A stretch of 64,000 bases of DNA from Halopseudomonas laoshanensis (lineage in GTDB: Bacteria; Pseudomonadota; Gammaproteobacteria; Pseudomonadales; Pseudomonadaceae). Below the pieces are notes generated by a model. The model saw only the letters and a list, made by a program, of their open reading frames with translations. It was not told where the DNA came from and made no database searches. The stretch covers positions 1,240,001 through 1,304,000 of the forward strand of contig NZ_QOVF01000001.1 of NCBI RefSeq assembly GCF_008365385.1, read 5' to 3'. A program made the translations under genes and the position numbers. Of the stretch, positions 50,208-59,292 are shown in pieces (the first letter of the stretch is position 1; every line of letters begins with the position of its first letter).

Positions 50208-50843
50208 TTATAGCGCTGTGCCTGCCGCGTTCTTCGCAGGTGCATCCAGCGCGCCGCTATGAAATCGGAACTCGGTATCATTTTCCATTACCGCCTGACC
50301 TTCCAGCTGCGCAAACAGGGCGATGCGGTCATCAATCGGCCCCTCGGCAAACTGCCGGGCAAGGCCCAGATAGTCCTGATAATGCCGCGCTTCCGACTTC
50401 AATAACGAACGATAGAAATCGCCCAGTTCGGCATCCAGGTGTGGCGCCAGACAGGCAAAACGCTCGCAGGAACGTGCCTCGATAAAAGCGCCAACGATGA
50501 GCGTATCCACCAACCTGCCGGGCTCGACGGTGCGCACATGCTGGCGCAGTCGCTGGGCGTAATGGCTGGCAGACAGCCCGCGATAAACCACGCCGCGTTT
50601 CTGCATAAGCGCAGTCACCTGCTCAAAATGCCGTAGCTCCTCGCGCGCCAGTCGCGACATTTTCTGTAGCAGCACAGGTTTGTCGATGTAACGGAACATC
50701 AGGTTGAGCGCCGTTGAAGCCGCCTTCTTTTCGCAATTAGCGTGATCAATCAACAGTTCTTCCGGATGCGCCAGCGCCTGATCGACCCAGGCATCAGGTG
50801 TACGGCAGGGCAAAAAATCAATTAATTCTTGCGGCAAATTCAT
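50208..50843 (-). CDS. miaE: tRNA 2-methylthio-N6-isopentenyladenosine-37 hydroxylase
   Basis: The 211-aa ferritin-like di-iron oxygenase hydroxylates ms2i6A37 in tRNA to ms2io6A. The metal-binding helices are visible as DHANCEKKAASTALNLMFRY, REELRHFEQVTALM, EARSCERFACL and SEARHYQDYLGLA, which carry the Glu and ExxH ligands. It is a single gene on the minus strand, with divergent usp genes. The substrate maker MiaB is outside the window, while its relative RimO is encoded at 61.6 kb. Confidence 0.94.
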   Translation of the reverse strand: MNLPQELIDFLPCRTPDAWVDQALAHPEELLIDHANCEKKAASTALNLMFRYIDKPVLLQKMSRLAREELRHFEQVTALMQKRGVVYRGLSASHYAQRLRQHVRTVEPGRLVDTLIVGAFIEARSCERFACLAPHLDAELGDFYRSLLKSEARHYQDYLGLARQFAEGPIDDRIALFAQLEGQAVMENDTEFRFHSGALDAPAKNAAGTAL

Positions 50844-51017
50844 CAGCGTAATCAGGTCTCAAGCAGCGGTAACGGGGGATAAGGGTTTGATTATCCATGA
50901 CAACTGCAGCGAACGCACCTACCTGGATTGATCCATATCAACAGCGGATACGCGAAAACAGGCTACATTTAAGGAAGAAATCAAAATAGCAACTCACGCG
51001 CAGTAACGGAGAAAGCC

Positions 51018-51878
51018 ATGCAAGCGATCAAACGAATTCTCGTCGTCATCGATCCTACCCAGACGGATCAACTGGCACTCAATCGAGCCAAGCTCATAGC
51101 CGGCGTTATCGATGCGGAATTGCACCTGTTGGTCTGCGAAGACCGTGACGATCACGTGCGCACTCTGGACAAGCACTGTGCCGACCTCAAGGCCGCAGGC
51201 CTAGAGGCCACCTCCAGCCAAGCCTGGCACGGCAACCTTACCGATACCGTCATTCATGTACTGAGCAGCCAGGGCTGCGAGCTGGTGGTGAAACAACATC
51301 TGCCGGACAACCCGCTGAAAAAGGCGCTGCTGACACCCGATGACTGGAAGCTGCTGCGCTACTGCCCTGCCCCGGTCCTGCTGGTGAAAACCACTGCGTC
51401 CTGGATGAAGGGCAACGTACTGGCGGCGGTGGATGTGGGTAATCACGATGATCAGCACCATGTGCTGCACGACACCATCGTCAGCCACGCCGCTGACATA
51501 GTCGAGATGATCAACGGTGATCTGCACCTGGTCAGCGCCCACCCCGCGCCGATGCTCTCTGCGGCCGACCCGATCTATCAGTTACGCGAAAACATTGCCA
51601 CGCGCTACCGCGATCAGGCCCAACGTTACGCCGAGGCAAACGGGCTGGATCTGGAGCACATGCACATTGCTGAAGGCCCGGCAGACACCTTGATTCCCAA
51701 GGTAGCCCGGCAGATTGGCGCCAGCGTCACGGTCATTGGCACGGTCGCACGCAAGGGCATTGCCGGCGCCTTGATTGGCAATACCGCCGAGGTGATCCTC
51801 GATCAACTGGATTCAGACATTCTGGTGCTCAAGCCGGAAGATACCCTGGCTCATCTGGAACGGATTCTGGAAAAATAA
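51018..51878 (+). CDS. tandem universal stress protein (UspE-like)
   Basis: The 286-aa protein has two Usp domains, about 1-140 and 145-286. The first starts MQAIKRILVVIDPTQTDQLAL. The second ends with the ATP-binding GTVARKGIAGALIGNTAEVILDQL (G-2x-G-9x-G[S/T] type) and the closing DILVLKP. The first domain lacks that glycine motif, as in UspE. A soluble cytoplasmic stress protein is expected; the partner is unknown. Confidence 0.9.
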   Translation: MQAIKRILVVIDPTQTDQLALNRAKLIAGVIDAELHLLVCEDRDDHVRTLDKHCADLKAAGLEATSSQAWHGNLTDTVIHVLSSQGCELVVKQHLPDNPLKKALLTPDDWKLLRYCPAPVLLVKTTASWMKGNVLAAVDVGNHDDQHHVLHDTIVSHAADIVEMINGDLHLVSAHPAPMLSAADPIYQLRENIATRYRDQAQRYAEANGLDLEHMHIAEGPADTLIPKVARQIGASVTVIGTVARKGIAGALIGNTAEVILDQLDSDILVLKPEDTLAHLERILEK

Positions 51879-51898
51879 CGGCTCGTCTCCAGCCAGGC

Positions 51899-52360
51899 TC
51901 AGTCGCAGGAGCCTGGCTGGGGAGTAACATGCCGCTGGTAATAGGCCAGCGAAAGATCGAAGAAGGTCTGGTCGATGTCATCGCGCAATTGCTTGAGACT
52001 GACGCTGGCATAGGCCGGACGCAACCGTAGCCCGGTACCCTGAACCCCCTCCTCCATGCATCGTGTCAACAAGCGGTACGCCTGGCACGCCAACGGCTGT
52101 TCGCTCCAATACACCACCTTGCGTTCGCTCAGCGCCTGATGCAGCGCCAGGCTGGATACAATCTCGATCCGCGCATTTACCACCCGCTCCAGCAACTGCT
52201 CCAGGCGCTGCCATACCGCAGCCTTCTCATCGCTGGCGTAGCCATTCCACAGGATGATTTCATGGCTGAAACGCTTGCAGCCCCTGCATACCTGATCGCC
52301 GTAAACGGTCGAACACAGCCCGATGCAGGGTGTTTTATCGGTATAGGCGGGGTCAGACAT
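51899..52360 (-). CDS. DUF1289 cysteine-motif protein
   Basis: The 153-aa protein has an N-terminal DUF1289 domain: PCIGLCSTVYGDQVCRGCKRFSHEI, with the C-x3-C-x7-C-x2-C pattern likely to bind a metal. The remaining two thirds are helical and unlike anything I recognise. I start it at the ATG at 52360 with GGAGAGAG upstream; a frame nine codons longer exists. It is convergent with the usp gene, 20 bases apart. Confidence 0.8.
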   Translation of the reverse strand: MSDPAYTDKTPCIGLCSTVYGDQVCRGCKRFSHEIILWNGYASDEKAAVWQRLEQLLERVVNARIEIVSSLALHQALSERKVVYWSEQPLACQAYRLLTRCMEEGVQGTGLRLRPAYASVSLKQLRDDIDQTFFDLSLAYYQRHVTPQPGSCD

Positions 52361-52745
52361 GCACTCTCTCCAGCAGGCAGGACGCACAGGGTAAACCAGG
52401 CGGCGCTCTACTTGAACTCTATCAAGGCCGTTTAAACTAAGGTCAAAGGACTTGGCCGCTTAACTTTACCCGGCGCTTACTGTAGAATCAGCCCGCCGTT
52501 AGGGCTGTGTGTCAGGCGTCACCGCAACCCCATCCGTATCTGCCGCGCCACCATCAGGTCAGTTACCGGGTTGCCCGCCACCCGCACCAGGCTCATGCCT
52601 GCACCCAGCCGTATCCGGCACGTAAGGGGAAGCACTGAATAACTCCCTTCATCAAGCTGTTCAAAGATGCTTATTCAGTGCTTCTCTGGGTCCGTGAGGA
52701 TGACCGTTCCGCCACAAGCAGAACAGACTGATGAGGGTAATAATT
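52361..52745. promoter_or_regulatory. 385-base acnB upstream region with candidate promoter
   Basis: No gene is supported here. A candidate sigma-70 promoter toward acnB is TTAACT (52460-52465), 17 bases, TAGAAT (52483-52488). It would give a leader of about 250 bases. That leader contains the perfect inverted repeat at 52629-52684. Confidence 0.5.
52629..52684. repeat. 14-bp perfect inverted repeat, possible remnant element or leader hairpin
   Basis: GAAGCACTGAATAA (52629-52642) and TTATTCAGTGCTTC (52671-52684) are perfect inverted copies separated by 28 bases, 61 bases before the acnB start. The word CACTGAATAA resembles terminal repeats of IS5-type elements, so this may be a tiny non-autonomous element. 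No clear target-site duplication was found. Confidence 0.6.
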
Positions 52746-55340
52746 GTGCTTGAAGCCTATCGCAAACACGTAGAAGAACGCGCAGCACAGGGCATCGTGC
52801 CCCAGCCGCTGAACGCCGAACAAACCGCCGGTCTGGTTGACCTGCTGAAAAATCCACCGGCTGGCGAAGAAGAGTTTCTGCTCGATCTGCTGACCAACCG
52901 TGTACCCCCGGGCGTAGACGAAGCTGCCTACGTCAAGGCTGGCTTCCTGTCCGCCGTCGCCAAGGGCGAAGTCTCCTCTCCACTGCTGACCAAACTGCGT
53001 GCCGTTGAGCTGCTGGGTACCATGCAGGGTGGCTACAACATCGTCACCATGGTTGAGCTACTGGACAATGAAGAGCTGGCCGCAGCCGCTGCCAAGGAAC
53101 TCAAGCACACGTTGCTGATGTTCGATGCCTTCCATGACGTTGCCGACCGCGCGAAAAAGGGCAATGCCCACGCCAAGGAAGTGCTGCAATCCTGGGCCGA
53201 TGGCGAGTGGTTCACCAACCGCCCCGCCGTAGCCGAGAAAATCAGCCTGAGCGTATTCAAGGTGCCTGGCGAAACCAACACCGACGACCTGTCACCCGCT
53301 CCGGATGCCTGGTCACGCCCTGACATCCCGCTGCACGCTCTGGCCATGCTGAAAATGGCCCGTGACGGTATCGTGCCGGACGAGCAAGGCGCCATCGGTC
53401 CGCTGAAGATGATCGAAGAGGTCAAATCCAAAGGCTTCCCGGTTGCTTACGTCGGTGACGTAGTCGGTACTGGCTCCTCGCGTAAATCTGCCACCAACTC
53501 GGTATTGTGGTTCTTCGGCGACGACGTTCCTTACGTGCCGAACAAGCGCGCAGGCGGCTTCTGCTTTGGTAACAAGATCGCTCCTATCTTCTACAACACC
53601 ATGGAAGATGCCGGCGCACTGCCGATCGAGTTCGATGTCAACGACATGAACACCGGCGACGTTATCGACGTCTACGTTTATGACGGCAAGGTATGCAAGC
53701 ACGGTACTGACGAAGTCATCACTACTTTCGAACTCAAGACTCAGGTTCTGCTCGATGAAGTACGCGCCGGTGGCCGTATTCCGCTGATCATTGGCCGTGG
53801 CCTGACCGACAAGGCTCGCGCCGAACTGGGTCTGCCGCAAGCTAACCTGTTCCGCATGCCCGACGTACCCGCTGCCAGCACCAAGGGTTTCACCCTGGCG
53901 CAGAAGATGGTCGGCAAGGCTTGTGGCGTAGAAGGCGTTCGCCCTGGCACGTACTGCGAGCCGAAGATGACCACTGTGGGTTCACAGGACACCACTGGCC
54001 CGATGACCCGTGACGAGCTGAAAGACCTGGCTTGCCTGGGCTTCTCCGCTGACCTGGTAATGCAGTCGTTCTGTCACACCGCGGCTTACCCCAAGCCCAT
54101 CGACGTGACCACGCACCACACGTTGCCTGACTTCATCCACAACCGTGGTGGTGTTGCACTGCGTCCTGGCGACGGCATCATCCACAGCTGGTTGAACCGC
54201 ATGCTGCTGCCTGACACCGTCGGCACCGGTGGCGATTCGCACACCCGCTTCCCGATGGGCATTTCCTTCCCGGCCGGTTCCGGCCTGGTTGCCTTTGCTG
54301 CGGCCACTGGCGTTATGCCGTTGGACATGCCGGAATCCGTTCTGGTGCGCTTCAAGGGTGAAATGCAGCCCGGTATCACCCTGCGTGATCTGGTGCATGC
54401 AATCCCCTACTACGCAATTCAGGAAGGTCACCTGACCGTTGAGAAGAAAGGCAAGAAGAACGTCTTCTCTGGCCGTATTCTCGAGATCGAAGGTCTGGAC
54501 CACCTGACTGCCGAGCAGGCATTCGAACTGTCTGATGCGTCTGCCGAGCGTTCTGCTGCCGGCTGTACCATCAACCTGAGCGAAGAGTCGGTTGCCGAGT
54601 ACCTGAAGTCCAACATCGTCCTGCTGCGCTGGATGATTGCCAACGGTTATCAGGACCCACGTACCCTGGAGCGTCGCGCCCAGGCCATGGAAGCCTGGCT
54701 GGCTGAGCCGAAGCTGATGAAAGCTGACGCCGACGCCGAATACGCCGCCGTGATTGAAATCGATCTGGCCGACGTAAAAGAGCCCGTTCTGTGTGCGCCG
54801 AACGATCCGGACGATGCCCGTCTGTTGTCTCAGGTAGCTGGCGAGAAGATTGATGAAGTCTTCATCGGCTCCTGCATGACCAACATCGGTCACTTCCGCG
54901 CCGCCGGTAAACTGCTGGAGAAAAACAAGGGTGCCTTGCCGACCCGTCTGTGGCTGGCTCCGCCAACCAAAATGGATCAGTTCCAGCTGACCGAAGAAGG
55001 CTACTACGGCATCTACGGCAAAGCTGGTGCGCGCATGGAAATGCCTGGCTGCTCGCTGTGCATGGGTAACCAGGCACGTGTGGCTGCCAAGTCCACCGTG
55101 GTTTCCACCTCCACACGGAACTTCCCGAACCGTCTGGGTGATGGCGCCGATGTGTACCTGGCCTCTGCCGAGCTGGCTTCGGTTGCTTCGATTCTGGGTC
55201 GCCTGCCGACCGTTGAGGAATACATGGGCTACGCTGCTGAACTCAACAGCATGTCCGCCGATATCTATCGCTACATGAACTTCAACGAAATCGAGTCTTA
55301 CCAGAAAGCCGCAGCGTCCATTCCGGTCGCTCAGCTGTAA
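52746..55340 (+). CDS. acnB: aconitate hydratase B
   Basis: The 864-aa aconitase interconverts citrate and isocitrate in the TCA cycle and can act as an RNA-binding regulator when its cluster is lost. The N-terminal HEAT-like region (about 1-160) is followed by the swivel domain ([23 protein letters not shown]). The catalytic domains carry the cluster cysteines in [14 protein letters not shown] and [12 protein letters not shown]. The family-standard start [13 protein letters not shown] points to the GTG at 52746, with GAGGG upstream. An ATG five codons earlier is possible but unconserved. Confidence 0.96.
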   Translation: MLEAYRKHVEERAAQGIVPQPLNAEQTAGLVDLLKNPPAGEEEFLLDLLTNRVPPGVDEAAYVKAGFLSAVAKGEVSSPLLTKLRAVELLGTMQGGYNIVTMVELLDNEELAAAAAKELKHTLLMFDAFHDVADRAKKGNAHAKEVLQSWADGEWFTNRPAVAEKISLSVFKVPGETNTDDLSPAPDAWSRPDIPLHALAMLKMARDGIVPDEQGAIGPLKMIEEVKSKGFPVAYVGDVVGTGSSRKSATNSVLWFFGDDVPYVPNKRAGGFCFGNKIAPIFYNTMEDAGALPIEFDVNDMNTGDVIDVYVYDGKVCKHGTDEVITTFELKTQVLLDEVRAGGRIPLIIGRGLTDKARAELGLPQANLFRMPDVPAASTKGFTLAQKMVGKACGVEGVRPGTYCEPKMTTVGSQDTTGPMTRDELKDLACLGFSADLVMQSFCHTAAYPKPIDVTTHHTLPDFIHNRGGVALRPGDGIIHSWLNRMLLPDTVGTGGDSHTRFPMGISFPAGSGLVAFAAATGVMPLDMPESVLVRFKGEMQPGITLRDLVHAIPYYAIQEGHLTVEKKGKKNVFSGRILEIEGLDHLTAEQAFELSDASAERSAAGCTINLSEESVAEYLKSNIVLLRWMIANGYQDPRTLERRAQAMEAWLAEPKLMKADADAEYAAVIEIDLADVKEPVLCAPNDPDDARLLSQVAGEKIDEVFIGSCMTNIGHFRAAGKLLEKNKGALPTRLWLAPPTKMDQFQLTEEGYYGIYGKAGARMEMPGCSLCMGNQARVAAKSTVVSTSTRNFPNRLGDGADVYLASAELASVASILGRLPTVEEYMGYAAELNSMSADIYRYMNFNEIESYQKAAASIPVAQL

Positions 55341-55354
55341 GCAACAAGCAAGTC

Positions 55355-55383
55355 AAAAACCCCGCCTCGTGCGGGGTTTTTTT
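55355..55383 (+). terminator. rho-independent terminator of acnB
   Basis: AAAACCCCGC (55356-55365) and GCGGGGTTTT (55371-55380) with a CTCGT loop, followed by TTT. It starts 15 bases after the acnB stop. Confidence 0.95.
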
Positions 55384-55496
55384 ATGCCTGCAAGGCCCTG
55401 CCAAAGGGCCTACAGAGCAACTCGATTGAACGTTTTAAAATCTCTTGGGTCAATAATTCTGACAATTTGGAACAACCTAATGTGAGAGAACACGAT

Positions 55497-55715
55497 ATGA
55501 AGAAATCCATTCTGGCGAGTATTTGCGCTCTTGGCATGCTGACCCTGGTTGGTTGTGCCAGCGATTATGTAATCAGCACCAACGATGGCCGCATGATCGA
55601 TAGCCAGGACAAGCCCGAGATCGACGAAGACACCGGCATGATCATGTACGAGGACGAAGAAGGCCGGGAAAATCAGATCCCGCAATCTGACGTCAAGGAA
55701 ATCAAGGAGCGCTGA
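55497..55715 (+). CDS. small YgdI/YgdR-type lipoprotein
   Basis: The 72-aa protein starts MKKSILASICALGMLTLVGC with lipobox LVGC (Cys20). The short acidic SH3-like domain has the family signature DYVISTNDGRMIDSQDKPEID and ends IPQSDVKEIKER. It is an outer- or inner-membrane lipoprotein of unknown role. I start at the ATG at 55497, directly before the signal peptide. It is a single gene with its own terminator. Confidence 0.9.
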   Translation: MKKSILASICALGMLTLVGCASDYVISTNDGRMIDSQDKPEIDEDTGMIMYEDEEGRENQIPQSDVKEIKER

Positions 55716-55733
55716 GTTTCGCCAGCCTTCTCA

Positions 55734-55766
55734 ACCGCCGCCCACTCAGTGGCCGGCGGTTTTTTG
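55734..55766 (+). terminator. rho-independent terminator after the lipoprotein gene
   Basis: ACCGCCG (55734-55740) and CGGCGGT (55754-55760), with a nested CCAC/GTGG stem in the loop, then TTTTTTG. Confidence 0.93.
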
Positions 55767-56058
55767 TTCTTTACGGTTTAGGAAATGGCAGCAACATGAA
55801 GGTCAAAATAGATTCCCGCCTGCGCGGGAATGACGGGGTTTGGAGTACCCTTGGGTACAGGAGTGAGGCACGCTAGATATCCTGGGGGCGATGCGGCCGC
55901 AACCTCGTCATCCTCGCGAACGCGGGGACCCATTTTTCGAGCTTAAGGGCCTGGAGCCGAACCTATGATGCAGCTCGGAGTCGATTTCCGCATGAGCATT
56001 AATAATGCTGAACGGCTTTAATGATGAACCTACCAACCATCTTGAACGGAGCACCAGC
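55767..56058. repeat. gene-free stretch with one REP palindrome and a diverged copy
   Basis: One unit (GATTCCCGCCTGCGCGGGAA core, 55811-55836) matches the palindromes near the etf locus. A diverged unit in the opposite direction lies at 55904-55932 (GTCATCCTCGCGAACGCGGG). No gene is supported until xdhC. Confidence 0.8.
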
Positions 56059-57051
56059 GTGGATAGCGTAGATCTCGCAGTACTCAAGCGCGCCAGTGAC
56101 TGGCTACATGACGGTCACGCTGTGAAGTTGTACACCGTCATTCAGACCTGGGGCAGCGCGCCACGGCCGGTCGGGTCATTGCTCGCCCTGCGTGCCGACG
56201 GTCGTATCGAAGGCTCGGTATCCGGCGGCTGCATAGAAGATGACCTACTTGCCCGTCAGGCTGACGCAGATGCACGCCCTGCAGGCTGCGAACTCATTAC
56301 CTACGGCATCACCCGTGAGGAATCGGCGCGCTTCGGCTTGCCCTGTGGCGGCACCTTGCGTCTGGTTAGCGAGCCGCTGAAGTCTTCCGAGTGGATAGAC
56401 GCACTACTCGCCAGCTGCACGCAGCATCAACGTGTGTGTCGAGAGCTGCAATTATCCACCGGCGCAGTGCAGCTGCACCCGGTAACGCGGGATGAAACCT
56501 TCCAGTTTGACGGAGAAACCCTGCGTGCGCCCTTTGGCCCGGGTTGGCGCATTCTGATGATCGGCGCCGGCCAATTATCACGCTACGCAGCCGATCTGGC
56601 GATAGGTTTGGGTTTTGAAGTGCTGATCTGCGATCCACGCGAAGCCTACAATCAGGATTGGCCAGTAGCCGGTGTGCGCTTTGTTGATGGCATGCCTGAT
56701 GACGCGGTGCTGGCCATCCAGCCGGACGCACACACCGCCATCGTCGCGCTGACCCACGATCCACGCCTGGACGACATGGCACTGCTCACCGCGCTCGAAT
56801 CGGATGCTTTTTACGTGGGCGCATTGGGCTCACGCGGCAACAGTGCCAAGCGCAAGGAACGGCTGATCTCGTTGGGCATCTCCAGTGCCAAGGTTGAGCG
56901 GTTGCACGGCCCTATCGGCCTGGCGATTGGCAGCCGTACCCCGGCGGAAATTGCGTTGTCGATGATGGCTGAGGTAGTCGCCATCAAGAATGCCATCCTG
57001 GCTGGCGAACGCGAAAATCAGGCCGATCAACAGCAGCGTAGCTGCGCGTGA
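56059..57051 (+). CDS. xdhC: XdhC-family molybdenum cofactor insertion chaperone
   Basis: The 330-aa protein of the XdhC/CoxI family binds and inserts sulfurated molybdenum cofactor into hydroxylases. The N-terminal domain has TVIQTWGSAPRPVGSLLALR, GSVSGGCIEDDL and FGLPCGGTLRLV. The Rossmann-like C-terminal domain has LMIGAGQLSRYAADLA, TAIVALTHDPRLDDMAL and GALGSRGNSAKR. I prefer the GTG at 56059 (MDSVDLAVLKRA) with GGAG upstream, as homologues begin there; an ATG at 56005 is possible. It overlaps the next gene by four bases. Confidence 0.92.
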   Translation: MDSVDLAVLKRASDWLHDGHAVKLYTVIQTWGSAPRPVGSLLALRADGRIEGSVSGGCIEDDLLARQADADARPAGCELITYGITREESARFGLPCGGTLRLVSEPLKSSEWIDALLASCTQHQRVCRELQLSTGAVQLHPVTRDETFQFDGETLRAPFGPGWRILMIGAGQLSRYAADLAIGLGFEVLICDPREAYNQDWPVAGVRFVDGMPDDAVLAIQPDAHTAIVALTHDPRLDDMALLTALESDAFYVGALGSRGNSAKRKERLISLGISSAKVERLHGPIGLAIGSRTPAEIALSMMAEVVAIKNAILAGERENQADQQQRSCA

Positions 57052-57653
57052 GTTCCTGGACTCCGGTTGCCGGCTGCACCTTGATTCTAGCGGCGGGCCA
57101 GGGCGAGCGTTATCGCCAGCACCGCGGCGAAGACAAGCTTCTGGCTCCCAGCCGAGCTAATGATGCCAGCGCCGCTCCCATTTTATTAGCCACTCTGCGG
57201 GCCTGCGCCGGACTCACTGAGCGCTGCGTGCTGGTGCTATCGGACGATCAGCCAGAGCGTATCGCACTGGCGCAGCAACATGCGCCGGCATTGGGAATCG
57301 AGTTGCTGTGCATCAGCTCCCACGGCCTGGGCCACAGCCTCGCCCAGGCGACTGAAGCAACCGAGTCCGCGCCCGGCTGGCTGGTCGCGCTGGCGGATAT
57401 GCCCTACTTACAAGCTTCTACCTGGCAGCGGATGGCTCAGGCCATTCAGCCAGACGCTTTAGTGTTGCCTACATTCCAGGGCCAGCGCGGACACCCGCGC
57501 GTCATCGGCAGCCGGTACGCCCGCCAGCTACGCGAACTGGACAGCGATCAAGGCGCTCAGCACCTGTTCAGACTGCCAACGGTGCAAGAAATTGAAATAG
57601 ATGACCGCGGCATACTGCTGGATGTCGACGTCCCAACTGATCGCATTCAGTAA
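57048..57653 (+). CDS. mocA: MocA-like molybdenum cofactor cytidylyltransferase
   Basis: The 201-aa nucleotidyltransferase starts CTLILAAGQGERYRQHRGEDKLL, the NTP-binding LAAGxGxR...DK signature. Later it has LVALADMPYLQAST and GQRGHPRVIGSRY, typical of MocA/NboR-like enzymes. These make the cytosine-dinucleotide form of the cofactor used by bacterial aldehyde oxidoreductases. It begins with GTG overlapping the xdhC stop (GTGA). Its place between xdhC and the hydroxylase subunits supports that role. Specificity for CTP is inference. Confidence 0.85.
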   Translation: MSSWTPVAGCTLILAAGQGERYRQHRGEDKLLAPSRANDASAAPILLATLRACAGLTERCVLVLSDDQPERIALAQQHAPALGIELLCISSHGLGHSLAQATEATESAPGWLVALADMPYLQASTWQRMAQAIQPDALVLPTFQGQRGHPRVIGSRYARQLRELDSDQGAQHLFRLPTVQEIEIDDRGILLDVDVPTDRIQ

Positions 57654-57772
57654 TAACCGCCGTCAGAAATTCCTGAACGATTTGCTCCCCTCCCAGTCGT
57701 AATTTCTAGACGCACACACTGCGCAACTTTCGGCGCGCCGCCTTTGGCGCCCACCCCTACCGTGAGGCACGC

Positions 57773-58312
57773 ATGAGTTCAACAACCGACCCCCAGGGCG
57801 CAACGACCGTTGCGACCTGCCCCATGATCATTGAAATCAACGGCGAAACTCGTCAACTGGACGTCTACCCCTGGACCACCCTGCTGGACCTGCTCCGCGA
57901 GCAGATCGGCCTGACCGGCACCAAGAAGGGTTGCGACCACGGCCAGTGTGGCGCCTGTACCGTGCTGCTGAATGGCACCCGCATCAATTCCTGCCTGACT
58001 CTGGCGGTCATGCATGACGGCGCCAAGCTGACCACAGTGGAAGGTCTCGCCAACGGCGATGAGCTGCATCCCATGCAGGCCGCCTTTATCAAGCGCGACG
58101 CCTTCCAATGTGGTTATTGCACCCCCGGGCAGATCTGCTCCGCCATCGGCATGACAGCCGAAGGCCGCGCGGAAACGCCGGATGAATTACGCGAACAAAT
58201 GAGCGGCAACCTGTGCCGCTGCGGTGCCTACCCGAACATTCTCTCCGCCATTGAAGACGCCATGCCGGAAACGCGTAAGCAATTGGCCGACAGCACCGAG
58301 GTGAGCCGATGA
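57773..58312 (+). CDS. paoA: molybdenum hydroxylase [2Fe-2S] subunit (PaoA/YagT-like)
   Basis: The 179-aa small subunit has two [2Fe-2S] clusters. Plant-ferredoxin-type ligands are in [22 protein letters not shown], and the second cluster is in [13 protein letters not shown] plus [11 protein letters not shown]. It is similar to E. coli PaoA but lacks the twin-arginine signal peptide of that protein, so this complex is probably cytoplasmic. It overlaps the next gene by four bases (ATGA). Confidence 0.9.
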   Translation: MSSTTDPQGATTVATCPMIIEINGETRQLDVYPWTTLLDLLREQIGLTGTKKGCDHGQCGACTVLLNGTRINSCLTLAVMHDGAKLTTVEGLANGDELHPMQAAFIKRDAFQCGYCTPGQICSAIGMTAEGRAETPDELREQMSGNLCRCGAYPNILSAIEDAMPETRKQLADSTEVSR

Positions 58313-59292
58313 ACCCGTTCAACTACGCACGCCCCGCCGGGGTGGATGAAGCCATCGGTCTATTCAAGGCCAACAGCCGCTATATCGCCGGCGGCACCAA
58401 CTTGCTGGACCTGATGAAAGAGAATGTCACGCGCCCAGAGCAACTGATCGACATCACCCGCTTGCCGCTTAAAGACATAGAAGAAACTGAAGACGGCGGC
58501 CTGCGTATCGGCGCATTGGTCAGCAACTCCGACCTGGCCTGGGACGAGCGCATCGAACAGCGTTACCCACTCCTATCCAAGGCTATTCTCGCCGGTGCAT
58601 CACCACAGTTGCGCAATATGGCTACCACCGGTGGCAACCTGCTGCAACGCACCCGCTGCTATTACTTTTACGACGCCGGCACGCCCTGCAACAAGCGCGA
58701 GCCCGGCTCCGGTTGCCCGGCGCGGGACGGCCTGAACCGCATCCATGCGATCCTGGGTCACAGCGCGCAATGCATCGCCGTGCACCCCTCTGATATGTGC
58801 GTAGCGCTGGCTGCATTGGAAGCTACCGTGATCGTCAAAGGTCGCCAGGGCGAACGACGCATCACCTTTGCGGACTTCCATCGTCTGCCCGGCAGCGCAC
58901 CCGAGCTGGACAACACCATGGCTGATGGCGAGCTGATTACCGCTATTGAGCTGCCCGCAGAAAACTATGCCACTCACTACTCCTACCTGAAGATTCGCGA
59001 CCGCGCCTCCTACGCCTTTGCACTGGTGTCAGTCGCCGCTGCCCTGGAGATGGATGGCCAGGTTATTCGCAGTGCCCGTGTGGCACTCGGTGGCGTGGCA
59101 CATAAGCCATGGCGCAGCGAGGAAGCCGAAGCGCTATTGGTGGGTAAGACCGCCGGTGCGGCAGCATTTGGCGAACTGGCCGACGCATTACTCGCCGGTG
59201 CCAGTGCCTTCAGTGATAACGAATTCAAAATCGAGCTGGCCCGCCGCGCCATTGTGCGCGCGCTGAGCGACGCCGTAGAAGGAGCCGCATGA
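58309..59292 (+). CDS. paoB: molybdenum hydroxylase FAD subunit with extra iron-sulfur motif (PaoB/YagS-like)
   Basis: The 327-aa FAD subunit has the binding motifs [14 protein letters not shown] (about 25-38) and [13 protein letters not shown] (about 105-117). Extra cysteines at 117, 127, 136 and 155 ([20 protein letters not shown]) match the [4Fe-4S] site that distinguishes PaoB from ordinary xanthine dehydrogenase FAD subunits. It overlaps both neighbours by four bases, so the three subunits are translated as a set. Confidence 0.92.
   Translation: MNPFNYARPAGVDEAIGLFKANSRYIAGGTNLLDLMKENVTRPEQLIDITRLPLKDIEETEDGGLRIGALVSNSDLAWDERIEQRYPLLSKAILAGASPQLRNMATTGGNLLQRTRCYYFYDAGTPCNKREPGSGCPARDGLNRIHAILGHSAQCIAVHPSDMCVALAALEATVIVKGRQGERRITFADFHRLPGSAPELDNTMADGELITAIELPAENYATHYSYLKIRDRASYAFALVSVAAALEMDGQVIRSARVALGGVAHKPWRSEEAEALLVGKTAGAAAFGELADALLAGASAFSDNEFKIELARRAIVRALSDAVEGAA

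Noticed and set aside
52441-52740. tRNA-like or small RNA gene before acnB
   Set aside because: No cloverleaf could be drawn and no terminator lies before acnB; the region reads as a promoter and leader.
57773-57850. Twin-arginine signal peptide on the [2Fe-2S] subunit
   Set aside because: The N terminus has no RR motif or hydrophobic stretch.
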